The notes under the pieces were generated by a model. The model was not told where the DNA came from, ran no database searches, and worked only from the letters and a program-made list of their open reading frames with translations. From a bacterium (GTDB lineage Bacteria > Bacillota > Clostridia > Lachnospirales > Lachnospiraceae): DNA of 35,280 nt. The position numbers and the translations under genes were made by a program. Shown here one piece after another: positions 1 through 7,118 of the stretch (position 1 is its first letter; each line of letters opens with the position of its first letter). Location: positions 1 through 35,280 of the forward strand of contig SFRL01000063.1 of NCBI GenBank assembly GCA_004562765.1, written 5' to 3'.

Positions 1-1
1 A

Positions 2-67
2 GAAGCATACAACATGAAAGCGGCGTGCACAATGCTTTCCGGACTAATTTTTAGACAGGGAAGGTAA
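2..67 (+). CDS. C-terminal end of an upstream gene (partial)
   Basis: The reading frame is open from the window edge and ends at a TAA at 65-67, giving about 21 residues that end LIFRQGR. The next gene starts 4 bases later, as in a tight operon, so this is probably the 3' end of the preceding gene of the integrative element. The piece is too short to assign a family. The other two frames also stop within the first 55 bases, so the frame choice rests mainly on operon spacing. Confidence 0.35.
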   Translation, partial: EAYNMKAACTMLSGLIFRQGR

Positions 68-71
68 GGCC

Positions 72-275
72 ATGGAAAAGTACAATGACAAAAAAATATG
101 TAAAGGACTACTGTGGTTGAGTGTTAGGAACAGTAGACAGTATTCCTATATCGTTTTTCCTCCTGAAACGGTGATGTTTGATGAGCACGGCAAAGTGCTT
201 GTCAAATGTGCCACTGAAGAGGAAGCGGTAGAATACATCATAGATTTACGAAGCGAGGTAGAAGATGGTATATAA
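72..275 (+). CDS. Small hypothetical protein of the integrative element
   Basis: This encodes 67 residues, mixed basic and acidic, with no transmembrane stretch and no motif I recognise. The acidic C-terminal third (TEEEAVEYIIDLRSEVED) is predicted to be helical. It starts at ATG 72 after a purine-rich GGTAAGG stretch and overlaps the start of the next gene (265) by 11 bases, which suggests translational coupling. Its place ahead of a small XRE regulator, an excisionase and an integrase makes it an accessory gene of the mobile element. No function is proposed. Confidence 0.6.
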   Translation: MEKYNDKKICKGLLWLSVRNSRQYSYIVFPPETVMFDEHGKVLVKCATEEEAVEYIIDLRSEVEDGI

Positions 276-612
276 CACATTAGCAGTTGGTGATGCTTTA
301 CGAGAAATTAGAGAGCAGTACGGATATACACGGAGTGACATGGCAGAGAATCTGGAGATCAGTTGTATCCATTATGCATCTATAGAACAAGGAAGACATA
401 AGATGAGTTTGGACTTGATGCTTAAAATCGTGTCTCTGTATGGCGTTGGATTGGACAAATTATTCGGGGAGCCGGTGAAACAGAGTGGTAATAGCGATGT
501 TGATAAATTAAATCAGAAGCTGAATACGTTACGACCGGAGGAACTGAATTATGTAGTGCCAGCACTGCTGATTTTCCTTGACGGATTTCAGGTAAGGAAG
601 GAGGCGGTGTGA
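265..612 (+). CDS. XRE-family helix-turn-helix regulator
   Basis: This 115-residue protein has an N-terminal Cro/C1-type helix-turn-helix at about residues 10-65: LREIREQYGYTRSDMAENL, then the turn and SIEQGRHKMSLDLMLKIVSLYG. That layout is standard for XRE proteins binding short palindromic operators. The C-terminal half (about 70-115) is leucine-rich and may mediate oligomerisation. In Tn916-like and related elements such small XRE proteins commonly control excision or transfer; that role here is inferred from position. It overlaps its upstream neighbour by 11 bases, and its TGA is nested with the start of the next gene (GTGTGA), so the module is probably co-transcribed. Confidence 0.8.
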   Translation: MVYNTLAVGDALREIREQYGYTRSDMAENLEISCIHYASIEQGRHKMSLDLMLKIVSLYGVGLDKLFGEPVKQSGNSDVDKLNQKLNTLRPEELNYVVPALLIFLDGFQVRKEAV

Positions 613-962
613 AGATGAGACGACCGGGAAGAAAAAAGAATGTTTTAGTAGATGCTCCGACAAAGTGCGTAGTAATTCTTTCTTCAAAAGAGGAACACGA
701 TTTTGTTTTGACAGAAAAGAAGGAAGACAAGCAGCTGAACAGAATCATGGAGTTTACAGATCACAATAACTTAGAGCCGATGAAGAGATTTCGGCGTGGA
801 ATCATGGGAAGACGCGAAAGTGATGCGATCTTCTTTAAAGCAGTAAACTATATGCTCTCCGGTAAGGCAGCTGCGCTGGTTACTGTGAGTGGAGATGTTA
901 TCATCACTTTGGCTGACAGGATGCTGATTAGACAGCTAGGGATTGGAGGATGCGATGCATGA
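609..962 (+). CDS. Hypothetical basic protein of the integrative element
   Basis: This encodes 117 residues with a very basic N-terminus (MRRPGRKKN) and a second basic patch near residues 60-70 (MKRFRRGIMGRRE). The C-terminal third (GKAAALVTVSGDVIITLADRML) is hydrophobic with alternating strands. I do not recognise the family; the charge pattern would suit nucleic-acid binding. The GTG at 609 overlaps the previous stop, but ATG 615 is an equally good start, with AAGGAGG at 598-604 and a longer spacer. The 3' end overlaps the excisionase start. Its place immediately before xis suggests a role in recombination control, which is inference. Confidence 0.6.
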   Translation: MKMRRPGRKKNVLVDAPTKCVVILSSKEEHDFVLTEKKEDKQLNRIMEFTDHNNLEPMKRFRRGIMGRRESDAIFFKAVNYMLSGKAAALVTVSGDVIITLADRMLIRQLGIGGCDA

Positions 963-1182
963 TGAGGATAATTATTTCCAGGAGTGCAATGATATTCCCA
1001 TATGGAACAGATATCTCTTAACGATCGTAGAGGCTGCACAGTTTTATCATATTGGAGAAAAGAAATTGCGGCAGTTGGTTGATATCCATCCAAATGGTGA
1101 TTTCTATGTACAGGTTGGAAATAAGGTATTAATAAAGAAAGAACGGTTTGAAAATTTTATAGATGAATCGACTGTAATTTGA
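955..1182 (+). CDS. xis: Tn916-type excisionase (Xis)
   Basis: About 75 residues. The sequence IPIWNRYLLTIVEAAQFYHIG, then EKKLRQLVD and a basic wing (VLIKKERFENFID), follows the layout of the Tn916 Xis protein, a winged-helix DNA-bending factor that promotes integrase-mediated excision. Translation can be extended to a TTG at 943, but ATG 955 has GGAGG at 945-949 with a five-base spacer and gives the usual length for the family. The integrase follows after an 80-base gap that carries a candidate promoter, the same gene order as in Tn916. Confidence 0.85.
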   Translation: MHDEDNYFQECNDIPIWNRYLLTIVEAAQFYHIGEKKLRQLVDIHPNGDFYVQVGNKVLIKKERFENFIDESTVI

Positions 1183-1211
1183 AATAGTTGTAGAAAAGGG
1201 GGGCACAAATG

Positions 1212-1220
1212 TGGTACAAT
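1212..1220 (+). promoter_or_regulatory. Candidate extended -10 promoter for the integrase
   Basis: TG at 1212-1213, one base, then TACAAT at 1215-1220 forms an extended -10 about 42 bases before the integrase ATG. No good -35 lies 17 bases upstream, so the extended element would have to carry recognition. It would give the integrase transcription separate from the xis operon. The assignment rests on this short match alone. Confidence 0.35.
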
Positions 1221-1262
1221 AACCACGCTAGGGCTCTCTTTTTTATGAAAGGAGACGAAAAT

Positions 1263-2462
1263 ATGAGTGAAAAAAGGCGAGATAATCGTAATAGAATTCT
1301 TCACGAAGGAGAGTACCAGAAAGCGGATGGGCGTTATTGTTTTAGATATACAGATTTGCATGGTGATGTGGGATATGTGTACAGTTGGAGATTAGACCAT
1401 AACGATCCGATTCCTAAAGGTAAAAAGTCTGAGCTTTCTCTGCGTGAAAAAGAAAAGCAAATTGAACAGGATATGTTTAATCAGATCGTACCGAAAGGGG
1501 GAGGTCTTACAGTTCTTCAATTGGTGGAGAAGTATGTAACATTGAAGACGGGTGTCAGACAAAGTACCTATGCCGGATATAAGACAGTAATGAACATTCT
1601 AAAAAAAGATGATTTTGGAAAACAGCGAATTGATAAGGTGAAATTGTCTGATGCAAAGTTATGGCTGATTAGACTTCAGCAGGTTGATAAAAGGAGTTAT
1701 AGTTCCATACATACGATCCGAGGCGTGCTTCGACCTGCCTTCCAAATGGCAGAGGAGGATGATTTGATTCGTAAGAATCCCTTTAGATTTGAACTTGCGG
1801 ATGTACTTGTAAATGATAGCGTCAGACGCGAAGCTCTTACCAGAAAGCAGGAAAGAGAGTTCCTGCGATTCGTTAAAGAAGATGCACATTTTTGTAAGTA
1901 TTATGATGCAATTTATATACTGTTTAATACGGGACTCCGTATTTCAGAGTTCTGTGGCTTGACTATTTCAGATCTTGACTTTGAAGAAAAGAGAATACGA
2001 GTAGATCATCAGTTACAGAGAACAAGCCAGATGCAGTATATTATTGAGAAACCTAAGACAGAAAGCGGCGAGAGATATGTTCCCATGTCTGACGAAGTGG
2101 AAGCCTGCTTTAAGAGAATCCTGAAAGCACGGGAGAACCCAAAAATTGAACCAATGATAGATGGTGTGACAGGTTTTCTCTTTTTGGACAAAAATGACAG
2201 ACCGATGGTAGCTATGCACTGGGAGAAGTACTTTCAGCATATCAGAGATAAGTATAATAGCATTTATAAGGTACAGATGCCGAAGGTTACGCCACATGTC
2301 TGCAGACATACATTTTGCAGTAATATGGCAAAGTCGGGAATGAATCCCAAAATGCTGCAGTATATTATGGGGCATGCTGATATTAGTGTGACGATGAACA
2401 CATATACGCATGTGAAATTCCAGGATGCACAGCAAGAGTTTAAAAAAGTAGTCAATGAATAA
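1263..2462 (+). CDS. int: Tn916-family tyrosine integrase
   Basis: This 399-residue site-specific recombinase integrates and excises the element. The N-terminal 70 residues (MSEKRRDNRNRIL, DGRYCFRY, VYSWRL) match the Tn916 arm-binding domain layout. A core-binding SAM-like domain spans about 75-175 and the catalytic domain 185-390. The catalytic set is complete: R226 (TGLRISE), K265 (KPKTESGER), H345-x-x-R348 (PHVCRHTF), H371 (MGHADIS) and nucleophile Y381 (MNTYTHV). The frame stays open to 1209, but ATG 1263 has AAAGGAGA at 1248-1255 and gives the Tn916-like N-terminus. It is the last gene before the element's predicted end. Confidence 0.95.
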   Translation: MSEKRRDNRNRILHEGEYQKADGRYCFRYTDLHGDVGYVYSWRLDHNDPIPKGKKSELSLREKEKQIEQDMFNQIVPKGGGLTVLQLVEKYVTLKTGVRQSTYAGYKTVMNILKKDDFGKQRIDKVKLSDAKLWLIRLQQVDKRSYSSIHTIRGVLRPAFQMAEEDDLIRKNPFRFELADVLVNDSVRREALTRKQEREFLRFVKEDAHFCKYYDAIYILFNTGLRISEFCGLTISDLDFEEKRIRVDHQLQRTSQMQYIIEKPKTESGERYVPMSDEVEACFKRILKARENPKIEPMIDGVTGFLFLDKNDRPMVAMHWEKYFQHIRDKYNSIYKVQMPKVTPHVCRHTFCSNMAKSGMNPKMLQYIMGHADISVTMNTYTHVKFQDAQQEFKKVVNE

Positions 2463-2696
2463 TGCTGACGCTGGTTTAGCTGTAAAATGAGAGAGAAAGT
2501 GCCATAAGATTGGAATTCCCAATTTCTGAACTGCCGTTTCCCAATTTCAGATTTGGCTTTGGTAAAGGCTTTGAATTTACCAAAGAATTTACCAAAATTG
2601 CTGACAAAAATATGCGAAGATATGCAAAGATATGCCATAAAAGGTGTAATCCTATGAAAGGTAGAAAAGCCGGAAAGGCTTGAAAATAAAGGAATT
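2463..2696 (+). other. Predicted integrase arm-site and element-end region
   Basis: This 234-base AT-rich gap after the integrase carries stacked short repeats. CCCAATTTC(T/A)GA occurs at 2518-2529 and 2540-2551. GAATTTACCAAA occurs as a perfect tandem pair at 2573-2584 and 2585-2596. An inverted copy TTTGGTAAA at 2558-2566 can pair with 2576-2584. ATATGC(G/A)AAG occurs at 2610-2619 and 2620-2629, with a third partial copy from 2630. In Tn916-family elements, direct repeats near the ends bind the N-terminal arm-binding domain of Int, so this is the likely recombination end. The exact crossover cannot be set without the other end, which lies outside the window. Confidence 0.55.
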
Positions 2697-3173
2697 ATGG
2701 GAAAAATAAAAGTTTTATTTGTTTGCCACGGCAATATTTGTCGCTCCACGATGTGTGAATCTGTTTTCACATATATGGTAAAACAGGCAGGATTAGAAGA
2801 AAGATTTGAGATTGATTCGGCGGCGACGAGCCGTGAGGAGATCGGCAATGGGCCGCATTATGGGACAAGGAATAAGCTGGCACAGGTGGGGATTCCGGTG
2901 ATCCCGCACAGGGCCAGACAGTTGACACGCGATGATTACTTGTATTATGATTACCTCATTGGCATGGATACGGCAAATATCCGCAACATGACGCGGATCG
3001 CCGGGGGCAGTGACCCGCAGGGCAAGATCTACAAGCTGCTCACCTTCGCCGGAAAGGGGAATGACGTGGCGGACCCGTGGTACACGGGTGATTTTGACGC
3101 AACCTATCGGGATGTGTCGGAGGGCTGTGCGGCGTTCCTTGATTATCTGACTGAGAACCGACTGATCTACTAG
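2697..3173 (+). CDS. Low-molecular-weight protein-tyrosine phosphatase
   Basis: This 158-residue cytoplasmic phosphatase removes phosphate from tyrosine (or arginine) residues of proteins. The P-loop CHGNICRS is at residues 10-17 and supplies the nucleophilic cysteine and phosphate-binding arginine. The general-acid loop DPWY lies near residue 123. Length is normal for the family. The start ATG 2697 has AAAGGA at 2687-2692. It lies directly against the integrase end region. Its first roughly 115 bases are visibly AT-rich, while the rest has the GC-rich codon use of the following genes, so the 5' end may have been supplied or rearranged by the element. Confidence 0.92.
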   Translation: MGKIKVLFVCHGNICRSTMCESVFTYMVKQAGLEERFEIDSAATSREEIGNGPHYGTRNKLAQVGIPVIPHRARQLTRDDYLYYDYLIGMDTANIRNMTRIAGGSDPQGKIYKLLTFAGKGNDVADPWYTGDFDATYRDVSEGCAAFLDYLTENRLIY

Positions 3174-3241
3174 ACTGGATTTGTCCGGATACGTGTGACT
3201 GTCTGATTCGCAGAGAATATAAATGAGGAGCACAAAAGAAC

Positions 3242-3856
3242 ATGAATCAAAAACTGACATTTCTTAGCCGGGCATTTCTGGCAGGTATCATGATCGGCAT
3301 CGGTGATGTGATCAATGCGATGTGCGAGAACCGGGTTGTGGGAGCGTTGCTGTTCGGGCTGGGGTTGTTATGTATTTTACATAACGGGTTTTATCTGTAT
3401 ACAGGAAAGATTGGAATTGTCTGGAACGCGCCGGACAAGAAAAAAGAGATCATGAATCTGTTTGTAGGAATTATCTGCAACATTTTAGGCGTAATGCTTG
3501 TGGTGAAACTATACATGATCGCAAACACAGGTTTTGCGGAAAAGATCACACAGACGGCGCAGACGCTCTCGTCGCAGAGTGCCATGAGCTGCTTCCTGGG
3601 TGCAATTTTCTGTGGGGTGCTTATGACGGTGGCAACGGTTTCCTATCGGAGAGAAAACATGGTTGCAGAGACGGTCATCACGTTGTTTTGTGTGATGGTA
3701 TTTATTCTGGCGGGATTTAAGCACTGTATTGCCAACGCGTCCATGTTGCTGTTCTTAGATTGCAATTATGTAAATTATCTGATGATGATCGCCGGTAATA
3801 CGGTGGGTTCGCTGTGCTACGGTTATCTGTTTGGGCGTGCGAGGGAGAACAGATGA
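3242..3856 (+). CDS. Formate/nitrite transporter (FNT) family channel
   Basis: This 204-residue polytopic membrane protein has about six hydrophobic segments. The FNT landmark GFKHCIANASM near residues 158-168 contains the central-histidine region seen in FocA/NirC channels that pass formate, nitrite or related small anions. FNT proteins are usually 250-290 residues, so this is a short version, but the six-segment core seems intact. It starts at ATG 3242 after GAGGAG at 3225-3230. Its TGA overlaps the ATG of the next gene (ATGA at 3853), so the two are translationally coupled. The substrate cannot be set from sequence. Confidence 0.8.
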   Translation: MNQKLTFLSRAFLAGIMIGIGDVINAMCENRVVGALLFGLGLLCILHNGFYLYTGKIGIVWNAPDKKKEIMNLFVGIICNILGVMLVVKLYMIANTGFAEKITQTAQTLSSQSAMSCFLGAIFCGVLMTVATVSYRRENMVAETVITLFCVMVFILAGFKHCIANASMLLFLDCNYVNYLMMIAGNTVGSLCYGYLFGRARENR

Positions 3857-4695
3857 CGGATCTGGTTGCCTACTATAATAAATTTAATGAGGAAAAACGG
3901 CTTCAGAGTCGTCATGGACAGGTGGAGTATCACACGACGATGCATTACATTCACCGTTATCTGGAACTGTTGCAACGAGAACGTGAGGCTGACGGGAAAC
4001 CGAAGCAGCTGGAATTCGGGAATGCGGGGAATCGGCATACAGAGCCGCTCCGTATCATCGACATCGGCGCCGGCACCGGCCGCTACAGTGTGGCGCTTGC
4101 GGCGGAAGGATATGATGTGACGGCTGTGGAGTTGGTGAAATACAACCTCGGCATCTTAAAGCAGAAGGGTGCAAACGTAAAGGCTTATCAGGGCAATGCG
4201 CTGAAGCTGAAGCGTTTTGCGGACAACAGCTTTGATCTGACGCTGCTGTTCGGACCGATGTATCACCTGCACTCGGACGAAGACCAGATACAGGCGCTCT
4301 CGGAGGCGAAGCGCGTTACCAGACCGGGTGGTATCATCATGGTGGCGTATGTCATGAACGACTACAGTGTGATCAAGTACGGTTTTATGGAAGATCATAT
4401 CGCGGAGCGCGTGCAAAATGGTGAACTGACGGATGATTTTCAGATCCGCCATAATGAAAATGAGCTGTACGATTATGTGCGTCTGGAGCAGATCAACGCG
4501 CTGAATCAGGCGGTTGGAGTGAAGCGTGAGCTGATCATTGCACCGGATGGCCCGGCGGACTATATTCGCCCGGTTCTAAATGCAATGGATGAAGAGGCAT
4601 TTGAACTCTTTCTGCAGTATCAACTAAAGAACTGTGAACGCCCGGAACTACTGGGGGCGAGCTCGCACACGGTCGATATTTTAAGAAAGTGCTAA
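3853..4695 (+). CDS. SAM-dependent class I methyltransferase
   Basis: This is a 280-residue protein with a Rossmann-type methyltransferase domain. Motif I is IDIGAGTGRYSVALA at about residues 74-88. The acidic end of strand 2 follows (VTAVELVKYN), and motif IV/post-I is DLTLLFGPMYHL, then EAKRVTRPGGIIMVAYV. This matches the Methyltransf_11/25 group that methylates small molecules; the acceptor is unknown. ATG 3853 overlaps the stop of the FNT gene and has GAGGGAGA at 3841-3848, so it is preferred over in-frame codons further upstream. It ends shortly before the panB leader hairpin. Confidence 0.88.
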   Translation: MTDLVAYYNKFNEEKRLQSRHGQVEYHTTMHYIHRYLELLQREREADGKPKQLEFGNAGNRHTEPLRIIDIGAGTGRYSVALAAEGYDVTAVELVKYNLGILKQKGANVKAYQGNALKLKRFADNSFDLTLLFGPMYHLHSDEDQIQALSEAKRVTRPGGIIMVAYVMNDYSVIKYGFMEDHIAERVQNGELTDDFQIRHNENELYDYVRLEQINALNQAVGVKRELIIAPDGPADYIRPVLNAMDEEAFELFLQYQLKNCERPELLGASSHTVDILRKC

Positions 4696-4713
4696 GATAG
4701 TATGATTTGAATT

Positions 4714-4902
4714 ATGTGTCCGAGTACTGCGTGACAACATTTTGCAGTCATTTATGCGACGGGTACACGCGGAGAAGGCGTATAGGAATCGGACATAAGG
4801 CAGCAGAGCCAAGCGGTTTTGCTTGCGCTCTGTGCCACTCGCGTGATTTACCCGTTAAGCATAACAGACTGCGGAATGTTGTCATGCAGAGAAAGGACAC
4901 AT
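4714..4902 (+). repeat. 189-nt imperfect palindrome / long RNA hairpin in the panB leader
   Basis: The gap 4696-5005 holds no credible gene; most of it is one nested hairpin. The outer stem is ATGTGTCC (4714-4721) with GGACACAT (4895-4902). After a small internal loop, 4727-4774 pairs with 4838-4889: about 40 of 48 left-arm bases match, including TGACAACATT, GCAGTC, TTATGC, ACGGGTA and CACGCG. Inside, 4799-4814 pairs with 4821-4836 around the loop GGTTTT. The internal loop is AGTA on the left and GAAA on the right, reminiscent of the T-box stem I S-turn. It may be a cis-regulatory RNA or a palindromic repeat element; sequence alone does not decide. Confidence 0.75.
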
Positions 4903-4930
4903 CATCAATATATATATTTACAATTCCAAT

Positions 4931-4989
4931 AAATGGTGGTATAGTGACCGATGGACGGTACCCGTTCACCGGGACTGTACCACTTTTTT
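4931..4989 (+). terminator. Rho-independent terminator / attenuator directly before panB
   Basis: GTGGTATAGT (4936-4945) pairs with ACTGTACCAC (4974-4983), one T-G wobble, and is followed at once by six T (4984-4989); the panB GGAGG starts at 4990. An alternative fold uses the same bases: AATGG (4932-4936) with CCGTT (4962-4966), a seven-base bulge TGGTATA, then GT(G)ACCG with CGGTAC. The two folds exclude each other, as in attenuators. The second resembles a T-box antiterminator, and 4933-4946 resembles the T-box consensus AGGGTGGNACCGCG. However, the core TGGTA-TAGTGACCG and TGTACCACT recur in the 16065-16269 repeat. Confidence 0.65.
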
Positions 4990-5005
4990 GGAGGAATTAA
5001 ATATA

Positions 5006-5833
5006 ATGAAGAACACCGTTTTGACGCTTCGTAAGCAGAAGGAAAGCCAAGACAAGATCACAATGCTGACCTGTTACGACTATTCCATGGCAAAGCTGAT
5101 GGACGAGGCGGGGATCAACGTATTGTTGATCGGAGATTCACTTGGACAGGTGATGCTCGGTTATGAGGATACCCTGTCTGTCACTATGGACGAAATGATC
5201 CATCACACCGCGGCTGTGGCAAGAGGCGCGAAGAATGCCTTTATTCTTGCAGACATGCCGTTTATGTCTTATCAGGCATCTATTTATGATGCAGTTACCA
5301 ATGCCGGAAGATTGATGAAAGAGGGCCGTGCCAACGGCGTGAAATTAGAGGGCGGAGCCACTGTCTGCGAGCAGATTCGCGCGATCGTGGATGCGTCTAT
5401 TCCCGTGTGTGCTCATTTGGGACTGACACCGCAGTCTGTCAATGCATTTGGCGGTTTTAAGGTGCAGGGCAAGACTGTGGAGGCGGCGCAGAAGCTCATT
5501 GATGACGCCAAGCGTGTGGAGGAAGCCGGCGCATCTATGGTCGTTCTGGAATGTGTGCCCGCAGCAATCGCGGCAAAGATCACGGAGAGCGTTTCCATTC
5601 CGACGATCGGTATCGGTGCAGGCGCAGGCTGTGACGGACAGGTTTTGGTATATCAGGATATGCTCGGCATGTTTTCCGACTATGTGCCGAAGTTTGTGAA
5701 GCATTTCGCAGAGGTCGGCGAGATCATGAAGGCTGCGTTCGCGGATTACACTGCAGAGGTGAAGGCGGGCACATTCCCCACCGAGGCGCAGACCTACGGT
5801 ATCGCGGATGATGTGCTGGAAAAATTGTATTAA
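5006..5833 (+). CDS. panB: 3-methyl-2-oxobutanoate hydroxymethyltransferase
   Basis: This 275-residue enzyme transfers a hydroxymethyl group from methylene-tetrahydrofolate to ketoisovalerate, giving ketopantoate, the first step to pantothenate. The family signatures are present: MLTCYDYSMAKLMDEAG, LIGDSLGQVMLGYEDTLSVT, ADMPFMSYQ, GVKLEGG, HLGLTPQS and GIGAGAGCDGQVLVYQDMLG. It is a TIM-barrel enzyme of normal length. ATG 5006 follows GGAGG at 4990-4994; the in-frame TTG at 4988 overlaps that ribosome site and is rejected. It is the first gene of panB-panC-panD-coaBC and sits behind the terminator at 4936-4989, so its expression is likely attenuated. panE is not in the window. Confidence 0.97.
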   Translation: MKNTVLTLRKQKESQDKITMLTCYDYSMAKLMDEAGINVLLIGDSLGQVMLGYEDTLSVTMDEMIHHTAAVARGAKNAFILADMPFMSYQASIYDAVTNAGRLMKEGRANGVKLEGGATVCEQIRAIVDASIPVCAHLGLTPQSVNAFGGFKVQGKTVEAAQKLIDDAKRVEEAGASMVVLECVPAAIAAKITESVSIPTIGIGAGAGCDGQVLVYQDMLGMFSDYVPKFVKHFAEVGEIMKAAFADYTAEVKAGTFPTEAQTYGIADDVLEKLY

Positions 5834-5849
5834 TTAAGGAGAAAAAACA

Positions 5850-6692
5850 ATGCAGATCGCAACTACGATAAATGAAGTTAGAACACAGGTAAAAGCATGG
5901 AAAAAAGAGGGCTGTAGCGTCGGCTTTGTTCCGACGATGGGCTATTTACATGAGGGACACGGCAGTCTGATCAGCCGTGCACGCGAGGAGAATGACAAGG
6001 TCGTTGTCAGCATTTTTGTCAACCCGATGCAGTTTGGACCGGGCGAGGACTTAGAGAGCTATCCCAGAGATCTGGACAAGGACAGCGCTTACTGCGAGTC
6101 GCTGGGCGCAGATCTGATCTTTCATCCCGAACCGGAGGAGATGTACACGGACGGTTTCTGCTCTTATGTGGATATGTCTGTGCTGACAGAGGAATTATGT
6201 GGATTATCACGTCCGGTACACTTCCGTGGTGTATGTACGGTCGTCAATAAATTGTTCAATATCGTGCAGCCTGACCGGGCATATTTCGGACAGAAGGATG
6301 CCCAGCAGCTTGCCATTATCAAGCGGATGGTACAGGATCTGAACATGGATCTGGAGATCATCGGCTGCCCCATCGTGCGGGAGGAGGATGGACTGGCAAA
6401 GAGCTCCCGCAATACTTATCTCTCCGCAGAGGAGCGTCAGGCGGCCCTTGTGCTGTCAAGAGCCGTAAAGCTTGGACAGGAGCTGGTCGCAGGAGGCGAG
6501 ACCGATGCGAAAAAGATCGTTTCCGAGATGAGCGCGCTGATCGAGAAGGAGCCGTTGGCGCGTATTGACTATGTGAAAGCGGTGGACGGTCTGACCATGC
6601 AGCAGATCGATACCGTGAAAAAGCCGATGCTTGTGGCGCTGGCAGTCTACATCGGAAAGACGCGTCTCATCGATAATTTTATTGTGGATTAA
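5850..6692 (+). CDS. panC: Pantothenate synthetase (pantoate-beta-alanine ligase)
   Basis: This 280-residue enzyme joins pantoate and beta-alanine using ATP, through pantoyl-adenylate. It has a Rossmann nucleotidyltransferase fold with PTMGYLHEGH (HIGH-type motif, about residues 29-38), FVNPMQFGPGEDLESYPR, FRGVCTVVNKLFNIVQPD, YFGQKDAQQ and the KMSKS-like AKSSRNTYLS. Length is typical. The start ATG 5850 has AAGGAG 16 bases after the panB stop. The gene lies between panB and panD, so substrates from both sides are made in one operon. Confidence 0.97.
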   Translation: MQIATTINEVRTQVKAWKKEGCSVGFVPTMGYLHEGHGSLISRAREENDKVVVSIFVNPMQFGPGEDLESYPRDLDKDSAYCESLGADLIFHPEPEEMYTDGFCSYVDMSVLTEELCGLSRPVHFRGVCTVVNKLFNIVQPDRAYFGQKDAQQLAIIKRMVQDLNMDLEIIGCPIVREEDGLAKSSRNTYLSAEERQAALVLSRAVKLGQELVAGGETDAKKIVSEMSALIEKEPLARIDYVKAVDGLTMQQIDTVKKPMLVALAVYIGKTRLIDNFIVD

Positions 6693-6718
6693 GGTATTTG
6701 ACCGGAAAGGAAAAACCT

Positions 6719-7117
6719 ATGAACATCGAACTTTTAAAAGGAAAGATCCATCGCGCGACGGTCGTGCAGGCGGAGCTGGACTACGTGGGCAGTATCACGG
6801 TGGACGAGGCACTGTTGGAGGCTTCCGGTATTCTGGAATACGAAAAGGTACAGATCGTGGATGTGAACAACGGCAGCCGTTTTGAGACCTATACGATCGC
6901 GGGTGAGCGCGGCAGCGGGATGATCTGCCTGAACGGAGCAGCTGCGCGCTGCGTATCCACCGGAGACAAGATCATTATCATGGCGTATGCCACGATGACT
7001 CCGGAGGAGGCAAAAGAGCACAAGCCGACCGTTGTTTTTGTGGATGACAACAATCATGTGGAGCGCATCACAAACTATGAGAAGCACGGCAGACTGGAAG
7101 ACATGCAGGAGGCGTAA
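6719..7117 (+). CDS. panD: Aspartate 1-decarboxylase proenzyme
   Basis: This 132-residue pyruvoyl-dependent enzyme makes beta-alanine from aspartate for PanC. The self-cleavage site is YVGSITVD: Gly24-Ser25 are in the same position as in the E. coli enzyme, so Ser25 would become the pyruvoyl group. NGSRFETY and the C-terminal strand pattern (GDKIIIMAYA, PTVVFVDD) are typical. ATG 6719 has AAAGG at 6706-6710; the in-frame TTG at 6698 lies before that site and is not used. It follows panC by 26 bases, and its last codons contain the AGGAGG (7107-7112) that serves coaBC. Confidence 0.97.
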   Translation: MNIELLKGKIHRATVVQAELDYVGSITVDEALLEASGILEYEKVQIVDVNNGSRFETYTIAGERGSGMICLNGAAARCVSTGDKIIIMAYATMTPEEAKEHKPTVVFVDDNNHVERITNYEKHGRLEDMQEA

Positions 7118-7118
7118 A

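Noticed and set aside
4707..5000. 97-codon open frame within the panB leader
   Set aside because: It runs through both arms of the long palindrome and the terminator, has no ribosome site and no family resemblance. The structure explains the sequence better.
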